DNA of 64,000 nt, from assembly GCA_013416455.1 (NCBI GenBank), contig JACCES010000004.1, forward strand, positions 326,078-390,077, read 5' to 3'. Of this stretch, positions 22,041-31,499 are shown in pieces (the first letter of the stretch is position 1; each line of letters opens with the position of its first letter). The stretch comes from Alcaligenaceae bacterium (GTDB lineage Bacteria > Pseudomonadota > Gammaproteobacteria > Burkholderiales > Burkholderiaceae_B). The notes under the pieces were generated by a model, which was given only the letters and a program-made list of their open reading frames with translations, searched no databases and was not told the DNA's origin. The position numbers were made by a program, and so were the translations under genes.

Positions 22041-22796
22041 TCATTCCGCCGTCCAGCCACCGTCGACCATCAAGGCCGAGCCCGTCATCAGCGCCGAAGC
22101 ATCGCTGGCCAGGAACACCACGGGCCCCATGATGTCTTCGAGCCGCCCGATGCGTCCCAATGCGATCTTGGACGTGATGAAATCATAAAACTCCTTCTCT
22201 TCGAGCATGCCGCGAGTCATTTCGGTTTCGATGAAGGTGGGGCAAAGGGTGTTGACGCGTATCGACGAGGAACCCACTTCCCAGGCCAGGGCCTTGGTGA
22301 GGCCTTCGATCGCGTGCTTCGTCGCGCAGTAAACCGTGCGCCTGGGCCCGCCCACGTGCCCCATCTGCGATGAAATATTGATGATGCTGCCGGATATCCC
22401 ATGGGCTTGCATATGCCTGATGACTTCCCGGCAAACATAAAAGACCGACTTGATGTTCAAGTCCAGCACGTCGTGGAGATCCTGGTCTCTCGTCTCCGTC
22501 AATAATGCGGGCCGGTTGGTCCCCGCATTGTTGACAACGATGTCGAAAGGCCCGAAAGCGGCGACGCCTTCACTGACGGCAGCGGAATCCGTAATATCCA
22601 CAGGCCACACGGCACCGCTGCCGCCGTTCTCCTGAATGGCGGCCAGCGCCGAATTCAGGTCCCCTTCATTGCGGGCGGCCAGCACCACGCGCGCGCCGGC
22701 CTGGGCCAACGCATGCGCGGCGGCCAGGCCAATGCCGCGGCTCGCGCCGGTGATCAGCGCCGTCTTGCCATCGACGCGAAAACTGGGAAGATGCAT
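22041..22796 (-). CDS. SDR-family oxidoreductase
   Basis: 251 residues, a classical short-chain dehydrogenase. TGASRGIGLAAAHALA is the cofactor loop, NNAG follows near residue 88, and NISSQMGHVGG...YCATK holds the catalytic Ser-Tyr-Lys. The C terminus GSALMVDGGWTAE is typical. GAGAGGGA lies about 5 nt before the ATG at 22796; an upstream ATG at 22829 would overlap the preceding stop. It follows the HisD-like gene and likely oxidises another position of the same substrate. Confidence 0.92.
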   Translation of the reverse strand: MHLPSFRVDGKTALITGASRGIGLAAAHALAQAGARVVLAARNEGDLNSALAAIQENGGSGAVWPVDITDSAAVSEGVAAFGPFDIVVNNAGTNRPALLTETRDQDLHDVLDLNIKSVFYVCREVIRHMQAHGISGSIINISSQMGHVGGPRRTVYCATKHAIEGLTKALAWEVGSSSIRVNTLCPTFIETEMTRGMLEEKEFYDFITSKIALGRIGRLEDIMGPVVFLASDASALMTGSALMVDGGWTAE

Positions 22797-22825
22797 GGTT
22801 GTCCCTCTCGTCATCATCTCATCGA

Positions 22826-24151
22826 TCATTCGGCCCGCACGTCCACGGGTTCGTACCAGGGAAGGTCGGGACGATTGCCGTAACGGCGCACCCGGAGGTT
22901 CGCCTGCTCGCCATGGCCGGCGAAGTTTTCCATATGGCACAGGCGCGACCCGTACTCGCCGATCAGCGCGGCGGCGGCGTCCGTCGTGACCCGCTGGTAG
23001 GTGCACGTTTTGAGGAATTTCCCGACCCACAGGCCGCCGGTATAGCGGGCGCTGCGTTTGGTGGGCAGCGTGTGGTTGGTGCCGATCACTTTGTCCCCGA
23101 AGGATACGTTGGTGCGCGGCCCCAGGAACAATGCGCCGTAGTTGTTCATTCTTTCCAGGAAGATATCCGGGTTCTCGGTCAGCACCTGAACGTGTTCGAA
23201 CGCGAGCTCGTCCGCTTTTTCCAGCATCTCATCCAGTGTTTCACATACGATCACCTGCCCGTAATCGGCCCAGGCCACGCTGGCGATGGCGGCTGTCGGC
23301 AGCAGCTTGAGCTGGCGCTCGATTTCGGCCATGGTGGCATGCGCCAGATCTTCGTCGGTGGTCAGCAGGACGGCCGGAGAAGTGGGGCCATGTTCGGCCT
23401 GCCCCAGAAGGTCGATGGCGCACATTTCGGCATCCGCCGTGGAGTCGGCGATCACCAGCGTCTCGGTCGGCCCCGCAAACAGATCGATGCCGACCCGGCC
23501 GAAAAGCTGCCGCTTGGCTTCGGCAACGAACATGTTCCCGGGCCCCACCAGCATGTCGATCTGTTCGATGGATTCCGTTCCCAGAGCCATTGCGCCAATC
23601 GCCTGGACGCCGCCCAGCACCAGGATCTCGTCCGCGCCGGCCAGATGCATGGCGGTGACGATGGCGGGATGCGGCGCGCCCTGGTAGGGAGGCGCGGTGG
23701 ACACGATCCGCTTGACACCGGCGACCTTGGCCGTCAGCACGCTCATGTGCGCGGAAGCGATCATGGGATATTTCCCGCCCGGCACATAACAGCCGACGGC
23801 CTGCACGGGAATGTGCCGGTGTCCCAGCACTACGCCAGGAATGGTCTCGACTTCCACATCCTTGAGAGAATCGAGCTGAATCTGCGCGAATCGGCGAACC
23901 TGGGTCTGCGCGAATTTGATGTCTTCCAGTTCCTGCGGAGAAAGCCGCCTCATGGCGGATTCGATCTCCGCCTGCCCGAGATGAAAGCTGTCGGGGCTCC
24001 AGTCATCGAATTTCTTTGAAAGCTCGCGCACCGCGGTATCGCCGCGCTTTTCAATATCAGCCAGAATGCCTTCCACGGTGGCCCGGACCTTCGCATCGGC
24101 GTCGGCCACGGCCTGTTCATCCTTGCCCTTCTTCAGATATCTTATTGCCAT
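22826..24151 (-). CDS. Histidinol dehydrogenase-family enzyme, catabolic (HpsN-like)
   Basis: 441 residues. It keeps the HisD residues: zinc ligands Gln251 and His254 in QAEHGPTSP, the Glu319-His320 pair (AFEHVQVL), GTNHTLPT and a late His (NFAGHGEQA). HisD oxidises an alcohol to an acid in two NAD-dependent steps. The start MAIRYLKKG and placement beside an SDR, an aldolase and a LacI regulator point to catabolism rather than histidine synthesis. Sulfopropanediol 3-dehydrogenase (HpsN) is the best-known such enzyme; substrate identity here is inference. It is the first gene of the operon. Confidence 0.88.
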   Translation of the reverse strand: MAIRYLKKGKDEQAVADADAKVRATVEGILADIEKRGDTAVRELSKKFDDWSPDSFHLGQAEIESAMRRLSPQELEDIKFAQTQVRRFAQIQLDSLKDVEVETIPGVVLGHRHIPVQAVGCYVPGGKYPMIASAHMSVLTAKVAGVKRIVSTAPPYQGAPHPAIVTAMHLAGADEILVLGGVQAIGAMALGTESIEQIDMLVGPGNMFVAEAKRQLFGRVGIDLFAGPTETLVIADSTADAEMCAIDLLGQAEHGPTSPAVLLTTDEDLAHATMAEIERQLKLLPTAAIASVAWADYGQVIVCETLDEMLEKADELAFEHVQVLTENPDIFLERMNNYGALFLGPRTNVSFGDKVIGTNHTLPTKRSARYTGGLWVGKFLKTCTYQRVTTDAAAALIGEYGSRLCHMENFAGHGEQANLRVRRYGNRPDLPWYEPVDVRAE

Positions 24152-24171
24152 TCCATGCCTCGATAAATGGG

Positions 24172-24189
24172 TTTGCAAGCGCTTGCAAA
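24172..24189. promoter_or_regulatory. LacI-type operator, perfect palindrome (proximal)
   Basis: TTTGCAAGCGCTTGCAAA, an 18-bp perfect palindrome centred 29 nt upstream of the HisD-like start. The GCAAGCGCTTGC core with a central CpG is characteristic of LacI-family operators, and the regulator is encoded in the same operon. Confidence 0.85.
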
Positions 24190-24234
24190 ACGAAAAAAAT
24201 AAATCGGTGGTCAACGGTGCCAGTATGCCCTGTT

Positions 24235-24250
24235 TTGCAAGCGCTTGCAA
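24235..24250. promoter_or_regulatory. LacI-type operator, perfect palindrome (distal)
   Basis: TTGCAAGCGCTTGCAA repeats the core of the proximal operator exactly. The two centres are 62 bp apart, about six helical turns, which suits repression by looping over the promoter between them. Confidence 0.85.
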
Positions 24251-24295
24251 CGCCATGGAGAAGATCATTTCACCTCTGCTGAATTTCACCTTCAG

Positions 24296-24322
24296 AAAAA
24301 GGGGCCGGGATCGCCCGGCCCC
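24296..24322 (-). terminator. Rho-independent terminator of the M48 protease gene
   Basis: GGGGCCGGG (24301-24309) and CCCGGCCCC (24314-24322) form a perfect 9-bp stem with an ATCG loop. Read on the minus strand it is followed by at least five T residues (24296-24300). It lies 20 nt after the M48 protease stop. Confidence 0.9.
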
Positions 24323-24341
24323 GGTTGCCCTTGTTGGCCGC

Positions 24342-25178
24342 TCAGCGCCTGGCGGCTTCGTACAGCGGCATGACTTTTTCGGCGCTGCGCTGCAGCTCGG
24401 CCATGCGCGTGGCCGCCGAGGGATGGGTCGACAGGAATTCCGGCGGAGCGCTGCCGGCGCTCAGGCCGCCCATCTTCTGCCAGAGCGTAACCGCCGCGCG
24501 GGGGTCATAACCGGCCCGGGCCGCGAGTTCCACACCGATCAGGTCGGCTTCGGATTCGTGCGTACGGCTGTTGGGCAGCGTGAACATCACATTGGTCAGC
24601 GCGGCGCCCAGGTCGCCGGCCGCGGATACGCCCGTCACCGCCGACAGCACGGAAAGCCCTACTTGTGTGGCCATCTGCTGGGAGATCTGCTCGCGGGAAT
24701 GCTCACGCAGGGCATGAGCCATTTCATGGCCCAGCACGGCGGCCAATTCGTCATCGGACGGATTGATTCTATTGATCAAGCCGGTGTAGATGGCCATCTT
24801 GCCGCCGGGCATGCACCAGGCATTGACTTCGTCGGCACTGATCACATGCACTTCCCAGGGCCAGCCCGCCGCATCGCTACGGAACGCGCCCACTTGCGCG
24901 ATGAGACGATTGGTAATGGCACGCACCCGCTGCACCTGCGCGGAATTCGCATCCAGCGCCCCGGCCGCGCGGGCCTCGGCCATCATCTGGCTGTACTGCT
25001 TGTTGGCTTCCTGCTGCAAGGCCGCGGCCGATACGGCGCCCGCCATATACTGCTTGCGCTCCACGCCTATGCTGCCGCTCTCGGTGGTCTGCACCGATGC
25101 GCAACCTGTCAGCACGGCGAGCATCAAGGCGCCGCTCCAGAGCAGTATCCGCCGTCCCGTTTCGCGTATTTCCTTCAT
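24342..25178 (-). CDS. M48-family zinc metalloprotease, lipoprotein (LoiP/YcaL-like)
   Basis: 278 residues. A lipoprotein signal (hydrophobic stretch then LTGCAS, lipid Cys about residue 26) points to anchoring in the outer membrane or periplasmic face. The zinc motif is HEMAH (about residue 150), with the third ligand in [20 protein letters not shown]. This is the periplasmic M48 family, which degrades misfolded envelope proteins. A single gene with its own terminator. Confidence 0.94.
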   Translation of the reverse strand: MKEIRETGRRILLWSGALMLAVLTGCASVQTTESGSIGVERKQYMAGAVSAAALQQEANKQYSQMMAEARAAGALDANSAQVQRVRAITNRLIAQVGAFRSDAAGWPWEVHVISADEVNAWCMPGGKMAIYTGLINRINPSDDELAAVLGHEMAHALREHSREQISQQMATQVGLSVLSAVTGVSAAGDLGAALTNVMFTLPNSRTHESEADLIGVELAARAGYDPRAAVTLWQKMGGLSAGSAPPEFLSTHPSAATRMAELQRSAEKVMPLYEAARR

Positions 25179-25211
25179 GTCAGCCTCCGACCGGCCGTCC
25201 GAAGGAAGCCG

Positions 25212-25253
25212 AAGCCCCCGCGGGGGGGAGCGAACGCAGTAAGCGTGGGGGTC
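25212..25253. repeat. Probable dispersed GC-rich intergenic repeat
   Basis: The segment contains CCCCCGCGGGGG (25214-25225) and the phrase GCGAACGCAGTAAGCGTGGG. Elements of this kind are scattered between genes in Bordetella/Achromobacter-type genomes; that comparison is from memory, and only one copy is seen here. It lies between the M48 protease start and the aroC end. Confidence 0.5.
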
Positions 25254-25287
25254 GTTTCATGTCAGTTCCTTACAGGGGATAAATGGA

Positions 25288-26352
25288 CTACCGCGCCCCG
25301 CATTGCGCCCTATGACGCAAGGCGTGATCCATGAGAACGATGGCCAGCAGGGCCTCGGCAATGGGCGTGGCGCGGATGCCGACGCAAGGATCATGCCGGC
25401 CCAGTGTCTGCACGGCCGTGCTCTCGCCGGACACCGTGATTGAGCGCCGCTCCACACGGATGCTGGACGTCGGCTTGATGGCGAGGGAAACGGTGATGGG
25501 CTGCCCCGACGAAATGCCGCCCAGCACGCCTCCGGCATGATTGCTGAGAAAGCCCGCGGGCGTAAGTTCATCGCCGTGCTCGGAGCCACGCTGCTCGATG
25601 CAGGCGAAACCGGCACCGATGGACACGCCCTTCACTGCGTTCAGCCCCATCATGGCGTGGGCGATATCCGCATCGAGCCGGTCATAGATGGGTTCGCCCC
25701 AGCCGGCCGGCAGGTGTTCAGCCACCACCTCGATGCGGGCGCCGATGGAGTCGCCATCGCGCCGCAGTTCGTCCATATAGGCTTCGAGTTGAGGCACGAC
25801 AGCCGCATTGGGGGCAAAGAACGGGTTGGCGCCGACGTCATCCCAGCTATGGAAGGGAATCCGGATCGGACCCAGCTGGCTCATGTAGCCGCGAATGCGC
25901 ACACCGTGCTCGGCGGCCAGCCACTTCTTGGCAATGGCGCCGGCCGCCACGGTCGGCGCCGTCAGCCGCGCCGATGAACGGCCCCCGCCCCGCGGATCGC
26001 GCAGACCGTATTTTTTCCAGTAGGAATAATCGGCGTGCCCAGGACGAAAAGTATCTACTATGTTTCCATAGTCCTTGCTGCGCTGATCGGTGTTGCGAAT
26101 GAGCAGGCTGATGGGTGTCCCGGTGCTGAGGCCTTCATGGACGCCGGACAGGATCTCCACCTGATCGGCTTCCCGACGCTGGGTGACATGGCGGGAAGTC
26201 CCCGGCCGGCGGCGATCCAGCTCGACCTGGATATCGGCGGCGTCAAGCGCCAGGCCGGGCGGGCAGCCATCCACGACCGCGCCGATGGCCGGACCATGGG
26301 ATTCGCCGAAATTCGTGACACAGAACAGTTTGCCTAGTGTATTGCCGGACAT
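25288..26352 (-). CDS. aroC: Chorismate synthase
   Basis: 354 residues. AroC converts EPSP to chorismate using reduced FMN, the last shared step of aromatic amino acid synthesis. The three family signatures are present: [18 protein letters not shown] near residue 17, the [18 protein letters not shown] region (about 113-130) and [22 protein letters not shown] near the C terminus. Length is normal. Confidence 0.98.
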   Translation of the reverse strand: MSGNTLGKLFCVTNFGESHGPAIGAVVDGCPPGLALDAADIQVELDRRRPGTSRHVTQRREADQVEILSGVHEGLSTGTPISLLIRNTDQRSKDYGNIVDTFRPGHADYSYWKKYGLRDPRGGGRSSARLTAPTVAAGAIAKKWLAAEHGVRIRGYMSQLGPIRIPFHSWDDVGANPFFAPNAAVVPQLEAYMDELRRDGDSIGARIEVVAEHLPAGWGEPIYDRLDADIAHAMMGLNAVKGVSIGAGFACIEQRGSEHGDELTPAGFLSNHAGGVLGGISSGQPITVSLAIKPTSSIRVERRSITVSGESTAVQTLGRHDPCVGIRATPIAEALLAIVLMDHALRHRAQCGAR

Positions 26353-26475
26353 GATGCGATCTTGTTTGTTTGGATTCGAATGGCTGTATGGATGGCATTG
26401 TATCCGCCCGGCATGCCGGCCCCGGGGAAGCTTTGAAGGATATGCGGCACGCCGAGTTCAGAGGGCTTCCCTTGA

Positions 26476-27993
26476 TCACGACGAGCAGCTGACTTCGAGC
26501 CGTTCCGCCCATTCCGGCGCCTGCTGCGCATAGCGTTCGCGGCCCGGCCGCTCCGTGCAGGGATCGCGCAGCAGTTCCAGCAGGACATCGATTTCGCCGG
26601 CATCGCCCCGCAGGGCTGCGTCAATGGCGCCCTGCGCCAGGTGATTGCGCAATACATAAAGAGGGTTGACGGCCAGCATGGCGGCCTCGCGCTCGGCATC
26701 GGGCACCGCCTGCGCTTCCAGACGCCGCCGATAGCGGCCCAGCCAATCCTTGGCCGGCCCGTGATCGGTGAAGAGGTCCAGGAACGGCGCGGGGTCGCGC
26801 ATCGCCGCCGCCAGATGGCGGAACGCCAGGGTGAAGTCGGCGCGTTGGCCATGCAGCAGCCGCCACCAGTTGTCCACCAGCTCTTCGTCGGTCTCTTCCC
26901 AGGCCCGCAGGCCGAACTTGCGGCACAGACGGGCCTGATAGGCGCCCAGGAAGTCGCGTTCATAGCCCGAAAGCGCGGCGCGCAGCGCTTCTTCCGTCAG
27001 GCCCACACCCAGGAAGACTCCCCCCAGGCGATAGAGATTCCAGTGGGCCACGGCCGGCTGCACGTTCCAGGCATAACGCCCGTGCGTATCACTGTGGTTG
27101 CAGATGTGGTTGGCCTGGAAACGGTCCATGAACCCATAAGGCCCGTAATCCATCGTCAGGCCGAGTATCGACATATTGTCGGTGTTCATGACGCCATGGC
27201 AGAAACCGGCGGTCTGCCAATCCGCAATGAGCGCGGCGGTGCGGCGCACGACCTCGCGCAGCATGCGCAGCACCGTGTTTTCCCAGGTATCGGGTTCGCC
27301 GCCGGCCGTATCGTGCAGTTCGGGAAAATGATGCTCGATCACGTGGTCGGTAAGCGCGCGCAGATGCTCGGGATTGCCCATCCAGTGCTCAAAGCTGCCG
27401 AAACGTATGAAGCTGGGCGACACGCGCGTAACGATGGCGGCCGTCTCCATGGTTTCACGGTAGACGGGGTCATCGGAAACGACCAGCGCCAGAGCGCGGG
27501 TCGTGGGTATGCCCAGGCCCGCCATGGCTTCGCTCGCCAGATACTCGCGCACCGACGAACGCAACACTGCCCTGCCATCGCCCATGCGCGAATAGGGTGT
27601 GCGCCCCGAGCCCTTGAGCTGCAGTTCCAGGCTGCCCCGCGGGGTGACGACTTCACCCAGCAGATGGGCGCGCCCGTCGCCAAGCTGCCCCGCCCAGACG
27701 CCGAACTGATGGCCGCTATAGACGGCCGCCAGCGTGCGCCCGCCCGGCAAGGGCTCCTGGCCGGAAACCACGCGCAGAAAATCGGGCTCCCGCAGCGCCT
27801 TTTCGCTGAGCCCCAGCAGCGCCCCCACTTCGGCATTGGCATGCAGCAGCCGGGGGTCGGTCAATGGCTGGGGCCGCAGAAAGGTGTGGAACTCGCGCGG
27901 CAGCCCGGCGTAGGCATTCGCCACCCGCAGGTCGCCGATGCTGTCGGCAAGGGGCGGCGTGGCGGCAAGGGAGGCGCCTGTATACGTGGTCAT
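26476..27993 (-). CDS. selO: Protein adenylyltransferase SelO (YdiU family)
   Basis: 505 residues. SelO is a pseudokinase-fold enzyme that transfers AMP to protein Ser/Thr/Tyr. Conserved blocks are YSGHQFGVWAGQLGDGRAHLLGE (nucleotide-binding region), GSGRTPYSRMGDGRAVLRSSVREYL and GVMNTDNMSILGLTMDYGPYGFMD (catalytic/metal site). The C terminus VSCSS carries Cys where eukaryotic SelO has selenocysteine. It is upstream of aroC on the same strand with a 123-nt gap. Confidence 0.95.
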   Translation of the reverse strand: MTTYTGASLAATPPLADSIGDLRVANAYAGLPREFHTFLRPQPLTDPRLLHANAEVGALLGLSEKALREPDFLRVVSGQEPLPGGRTLAAVYSGHQFGVWAGQLGDGRAHLLGEVVTPRGSLELQLKGSGRTPYSRMGDGRAVLRSSVREYLASEAMAGLGIPTTRALALVVSDDPVYRETMETAAIVTRVSPSFIRFGSFEHWMGNPEHLRALTDHVIEHHFPELHDTAGGEPDTWENTVLRMLREVVRRTAALIADWQTAGFCHGVMNTDNMSILGLTMDYGPYGFMDRFQANHICNHSDTHGRYAWNVQPAVAHWNLYRLGGVFLGVGLTEEALRAALSGYERDFLGAYQARLCRKFGLRAWEETDEELVDNWWRLLHGQRADFTLAFRHLAAAMRDPAPFLDLFTDHGPAKDWLGRYRRRLEAQAVPDAEREAAMLAVNPLYVLRNHLAQGAIDAALRGDAGEIDVLLELLRDPCTERPGRERYAQQAPEWAERLEVSCSS

Positions 27994-28005
27994 GGCGTCA
28001 TCGTC

Positions 28006-28380
28006 TCAGGTCTGGCGGGCTCTGCGGGCGGCCCGTTTGGCCGGCCTGCAATACAGAATGGCGGAAACATAGAACAACAGGGAGAGAGCAATTTCCACGC
28101 CCGCCAGCCAAGCCGAGACCGGATTGAGGTCCGACCATGCGCGCATCACACCTTCCATGAACCACAGCAGGATGAACATGGAGGCCCACTGCATCGTGTA
28201 GAGATTGCCTTTCAGCACGCCGCGCAGCGGAAACAGCAGGGGCACGGCCTTCAGCGCCATCCAGAAACCGCCGGGTGTGATGGGGGCCAGCCAGAGCTCC
28301 CATGCCAGACAAAGAATGATGAGCGCAATGAGAGAGCCGGCTGCCATCCAGCGCCACAGGGGATTGAGGGGGGTCGTCAT
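28006..28380 (-). CDS. DUF2069 small membrane protein
   Basis: 124 residues with about four hydrophobic helices and a very basic C terminus (PAKRAARRARQT). The sequence LPLLFPLRGVLKGNLYTMQWASMFILLWFMEGVMRAW fits the DUF2069 family of small inner-membrane proteins. The function is unknown. It is divergent from the YihY-like gene; their starts lie only ~40 bp apart. Confidence 0.85.
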   Translation of the reverse strand: MTTPLNPLWRWMAAGSLIALIILCLAWELWLAPITPGGFWMALKAVPLLFPLRGVLKGNLYTMQWASMFILLWFMEGVMRAWSDLNPVSAWLAGVEIALSLLFYVSAILYCRPAKRAARRARQT

Positions 28381-28420
28381 GCTGGTATTATCACCCGAAA
28401 GACAGACAGCTGGCAGGGCC

Positions 28421-29791
28421 ATGCAACAGCTCACGAAATCCCGGAAGGAAGACACCCCACCACCGTCCGCTTCCCCGCGGGCGGCGACGACCGGCGCAAA
28501 ACGCGACTGGCGCCGCCGCCGCGCGACCCTGTGGAAGGTGCTGAAATACGCGCTTCGCCGCGCCGAAGAAAAAAAGCTGGCGCAGGTGGCGGCCAGCCTG
28601 ACCTACACCACGGTTCTCAGCGTGGTGCCCTTGCTTGCGGTGGTGCTGTCGCTGTTCACCGCCTTCCCGCTGTTCGCCGAATTCCGCGTTGCGCTCGAAT
28701 CCTTCCTGGCCGGCAGCGTCATGCCCGCCGTGGTGTCCGAGAACGTGATGTCCTATCTGAACCAGTTCGCGGCCAAGGCTTCCGGCCTGACCGCCATCGG
28801 CAGCCTGGTGCTCATCGTCACGTCGGTCATGCTCTTTCGCACCATAGACGAGGCCTTCAACGACATCTGGCAAGTGGAGACACGGCGCCCCCTGCGCCAG
28901 CGCATCCTGGTGTACTGGGCCCTGCTGTCGCTCGGGCCGATACTGGTGGGGGCCAGCCTGTGGGCACTGACGGTGCTGGCGCGCGAATCCCTCGGGCTGA
29001 TCGGCGAGATGAACGCGGTGGCGAACATTTCGCTTTCCTTTCTGCCGCTGCTGCTCACAGGCAGCGGCTTTTCCGCCCTGTTCTTCACCGTGCCGAACCG
29101 CAGCATACGATGGAAGGACGCGCTCATCGGCGGCTTCTGCACGGCGGTGATCCTGGAGATCCTGCGCGTGGGCATTGCCTATTACCTGAGCCGGTTTCCG
29201 TCCTACACCATCATCTATGGGGCATTCGCCACCATTCCCATCTTCCTGTTGTGGGTATACCTGTCATGGCTGGTGATCCTGCTGGGCGCCACCGTCACGG
29301 CGCTGCTGCCGGCCTTGCGGCAGCGGCGCTGGGCGCAGCAGCACTACACCGGCGCGCCCTTCGTCGATGGCATCCGCGTGCTGCATGCGCTCTGGAACAC
29401 CTGGCGCACCCACACGCCGGGCCGCCAGGTGGGGGAACTGTGCGAGCGCCTGCGTCTGCACCAGGACGAACTGGACAACGTCCTGCACACACTCAAGCGC
29501 CTGGGCTATGTCGTGAACACCCAGGACGACGACAGCGAGATATGGGTTCTGGCCTGCGACCCCGCGCGGGCTGAACTGCAGCCGCTGATAGACGCCTGGC
29601 TGATCGACAGCCGGCAGCCCGGGCTGAACGACGAACCCCAGCTCATCAACGCCATCGCCCGCTCCCTGGGTGGCGAGCCCGTGCATCTGGACGCCCTGTT
29701 CCGGGACCCCGCCCTCTATCACAATACAGCGCCTTGGTGCACAATACCTCGAGCATCCCCTCAGGAAACACCGGGAGAATCACTATGTTGA
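28421..29791 (+). CDS. YihY/BrkB-family inner-membrane protein (UPF0761)
   Basis: About 456 residues with six membrane helices in the first ~300 residues. Motifs [25 protein letters not shown] and [29 protein letters not shown]-type segments mark the BrkB/YihY family. The ~140-residue soluble C-terminal part looks like a winged-helix-type region. Once called RNase BN, the family's role is not settled. An ATG at 28379 with GAGGGGGG in front is an alternative start, but it would overlap the start of the divergent gene. The end overlaps the CBS gene by 7 nt. Confidence 0.9.
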   Translation: [456 protein letters not shown]

Positions 29792-30240
29792 AAGTCAGCG
29801 AAATCCTTCGTGTCAAGGGCAATACGCTCTACACCGCCACCCCCGACACCTCCATCCAGGAGGCCATCGACTGTATGTCGGAGCAAGACATCGGCTCGCT
29901 GGTGATCATGGAACACGGCCAGCTCGTCGGCATGCTCACCTTCCGGGAAATCATCCGCTACATGCACCGCAGCCAGGGCAGTGTCGGCGACTACACTGTT
30001 CGCAGCATCATGGATGACGCGCCGGTCAGCGTATCGCCCAACACCGGCTTCGAAGAAGTCCAGCGGCTCATGCTCGAAAAGCACGCCCGCTACATCCCTG
30101 TCATGGACGGCCCCACGCTGCAAGGGGTGATCTCCTTCTACGACATGGCGGCGGCCATCGTGGCCGCACAGGCGTTCGAAAACACCATGCTCAAGGCCTA
30201 TATCCGCGACTGGCCGGGCGACAGCCAGGCCGCCGTCTGA
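29785..30240 (+). CDS. Two-CBS-domain protein
   Basis: 151 residues consisting of two CBS domains (about 10-62 and 77-130), which bind adenine nucleotides and sense energy state. ESIQEAIDCMSEQDIGSLVIMEHGQLVGMLTFREIIRYM-like and IMDDAPVSVSPNT...YIPVMDGPTLQGVISFYDMAAAIV segments show the repeats. The ATG overlaps the YihY-like stop and has GGGAG in front. No catalytic domain is attached. Confidence 0.93.
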   Translation: MLKVSEILRVKGNTLYTATPDTSIQEAIDCMSEQDIGSLVIMEHGQLVGMLTFREIIRYMHRSQGSVGDYTVRSIMDDAPVSVSPNTGFEEVQRLMLEKHARYIPVMDGPTLQGVISFYDMAAAIVAAQAFENTMLKAYIRDWPGDSQAAV

Positions 30241-30243
30241 ACT

Positions 30244-31311
30244 TCAGGCACCCGCCGCCGCGTCCGCCTCTGGCCGCGCGGCGAACACATTCCAGGCACG
30301 GGCCAGCAGCCCGGGGTCGTTCGGCGCCAGTTGCGCCGGGTCGGACAGCATGCGGCGCCACCGGCGGGCGCCGGCCCGGCCGCTCTGCCATCCAAGCATC
30401 GGCTTCACCACCATGCGCAGGGGCACACCCGCCGCGGTCTGGCTTGCGGCATATTCCATCATCGCCGACAGGATTTCTTCATCTTCGGGGGCCGATTCGA
30501 CATGCCCCAGGGCCAATGAAAGCCGTGAAAGCACACCCGGGTCATGCCAGGCCGCCCTTCCCAGCATGACGCCGTGAAAGATCCGCATGGCATCGAGGCA
30601 TTGAGCGGGCTGCGCCAGCCCGCCGTTCAGAACGAACAAGGCATCGGGAAAATCGGCGAGAAGCCGGGCGGCAGTATCGTAGCGCAGCGGGGGAATTTCA
30701 CGGTTGTCCTTGGGGCTCAGGCCTTTCAGCACGGCATTGCGGGCATGAACGATGAAAACCCGGCAACCCGTATCATGGATGCGGCCCACGAAATCGCGCA
30801 CGAAACCGTAGGATTCATCGTAATCCAGGCCCAGCCGGTGCTTGACCGTCACGGGCACTTCGGCCACGTCCTGCATGGCCTTGATGCAATCGGCCACCAG
30901 CCCCGGCTCCGCCATCAGGCAGGCGCCGAACGCCCCCTTCTGCACGCGCTCTGATGGGCAGCCGCAATTCAGGTTGATTTCGTCATACCCCCATTTGCGG
31001 CCCAGCCTCGCGGACGCCGCCAGTTCGGCGGGATCGCTGCCGCCCAGCTGCAGCGCCACCGGATGTTCGGCGCTGTCGAAATCGAGGTGGCGCGGGACAT
31101 CGCCGTGCAGCAAGGCGCCCGTGGTGATCATTTCCGTGTACAGCCGCGCACGCGGCGCGAGCAGGCGGTGGAAATAACGGCAGTGCCGGTCCGTGACGTC
31201 GATCATGGGGGCGACGCACAGTTCCCAGGCCCGGCGGTCGTGCGATGCGGTCTGTGATACGGTTGCGGATGAGGCCGGCAAGGTGCCGGCCGCGCGGTGG
31301 GCAAAGCTCAT
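30244..31311 (-). CDS. dusA: tRNA-dihydrouridine(20/20a) synthase DusA
   Basis: 355 residues. DusA reduces U20/U20a of tRNA using FMN and NADPH. VAPMIDVTDRHCRYFHRLL (FMN site), the catalytic Cys in EINLNCGCPSERVQKGAFGACLM, KHRLGLDYDESYGFV and the His-Ala-Arg segment FIVHARNAVLKGLSPKDNREIPPL are those of the DusA subgroup. About 30 extra N-terminal residues suggest the true start may lie downstream. Confidence 0.95.
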   Translation of the reverse strand: MSFAHRAAGTLPASSATVSQTASHDRRAWELCVAPMIDVTDRHCRYFHRLLAPRARLYTEMITTGALLHGDVPRHLDFDSAEHPVALQLGGSDPAELAASARLGRKWGYDEINLNCGCPSERVQKGAFGACLMAEPGLVADCIKAMQDVAEVPVTVKHRLGLDYDESYGFVRDFVGRIHDTGCRVFIVHARNAVLKGLSPKDNREIPPLRYDTAARLLADFPDALFVLNGGLAQPAQCLDAMRIFHGVMLGRAAWHDPGVLSRLSLALGHVESAPEDEEILSAMMEYAASQTAAGVPLRMVVKPMLGWQSGRAGARRWRRMLSDPAQLAPNDPGLLARAWNVFAARPEADAAAGA

Positions 31312-31499
31312 GGAAGATACGTGAATCCGGACGAAGAACAGCTTCGAATCGCCTATTTTCGCATGGCCGGCAAGGTGGACTAAAATTCAGCGGCCATTGC
31401 GCAAGCTGGCGGCACTCCGACGACCCCAGGCGGTCCGTTCAAAGAGCCAAGAAACCGCAACACGCTCCACCCGCCCGACAGAAGGAAAGACAAGCATCC

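Noticed and set aside
22826..24151. Biosynthetic hisD
   Set aside because: No other histidine gene is adjacent, and the neighbours are a catabolic SDR, aldolase and LacI regulator. The enzyme family is kept, but the symbol is not given.
26641..29574. A 977-codon plus-strand frame across selO and the YihY-like gene
   Set aside because: It lies opposite selO and out of frame with the membrane protein; no motif supports it.
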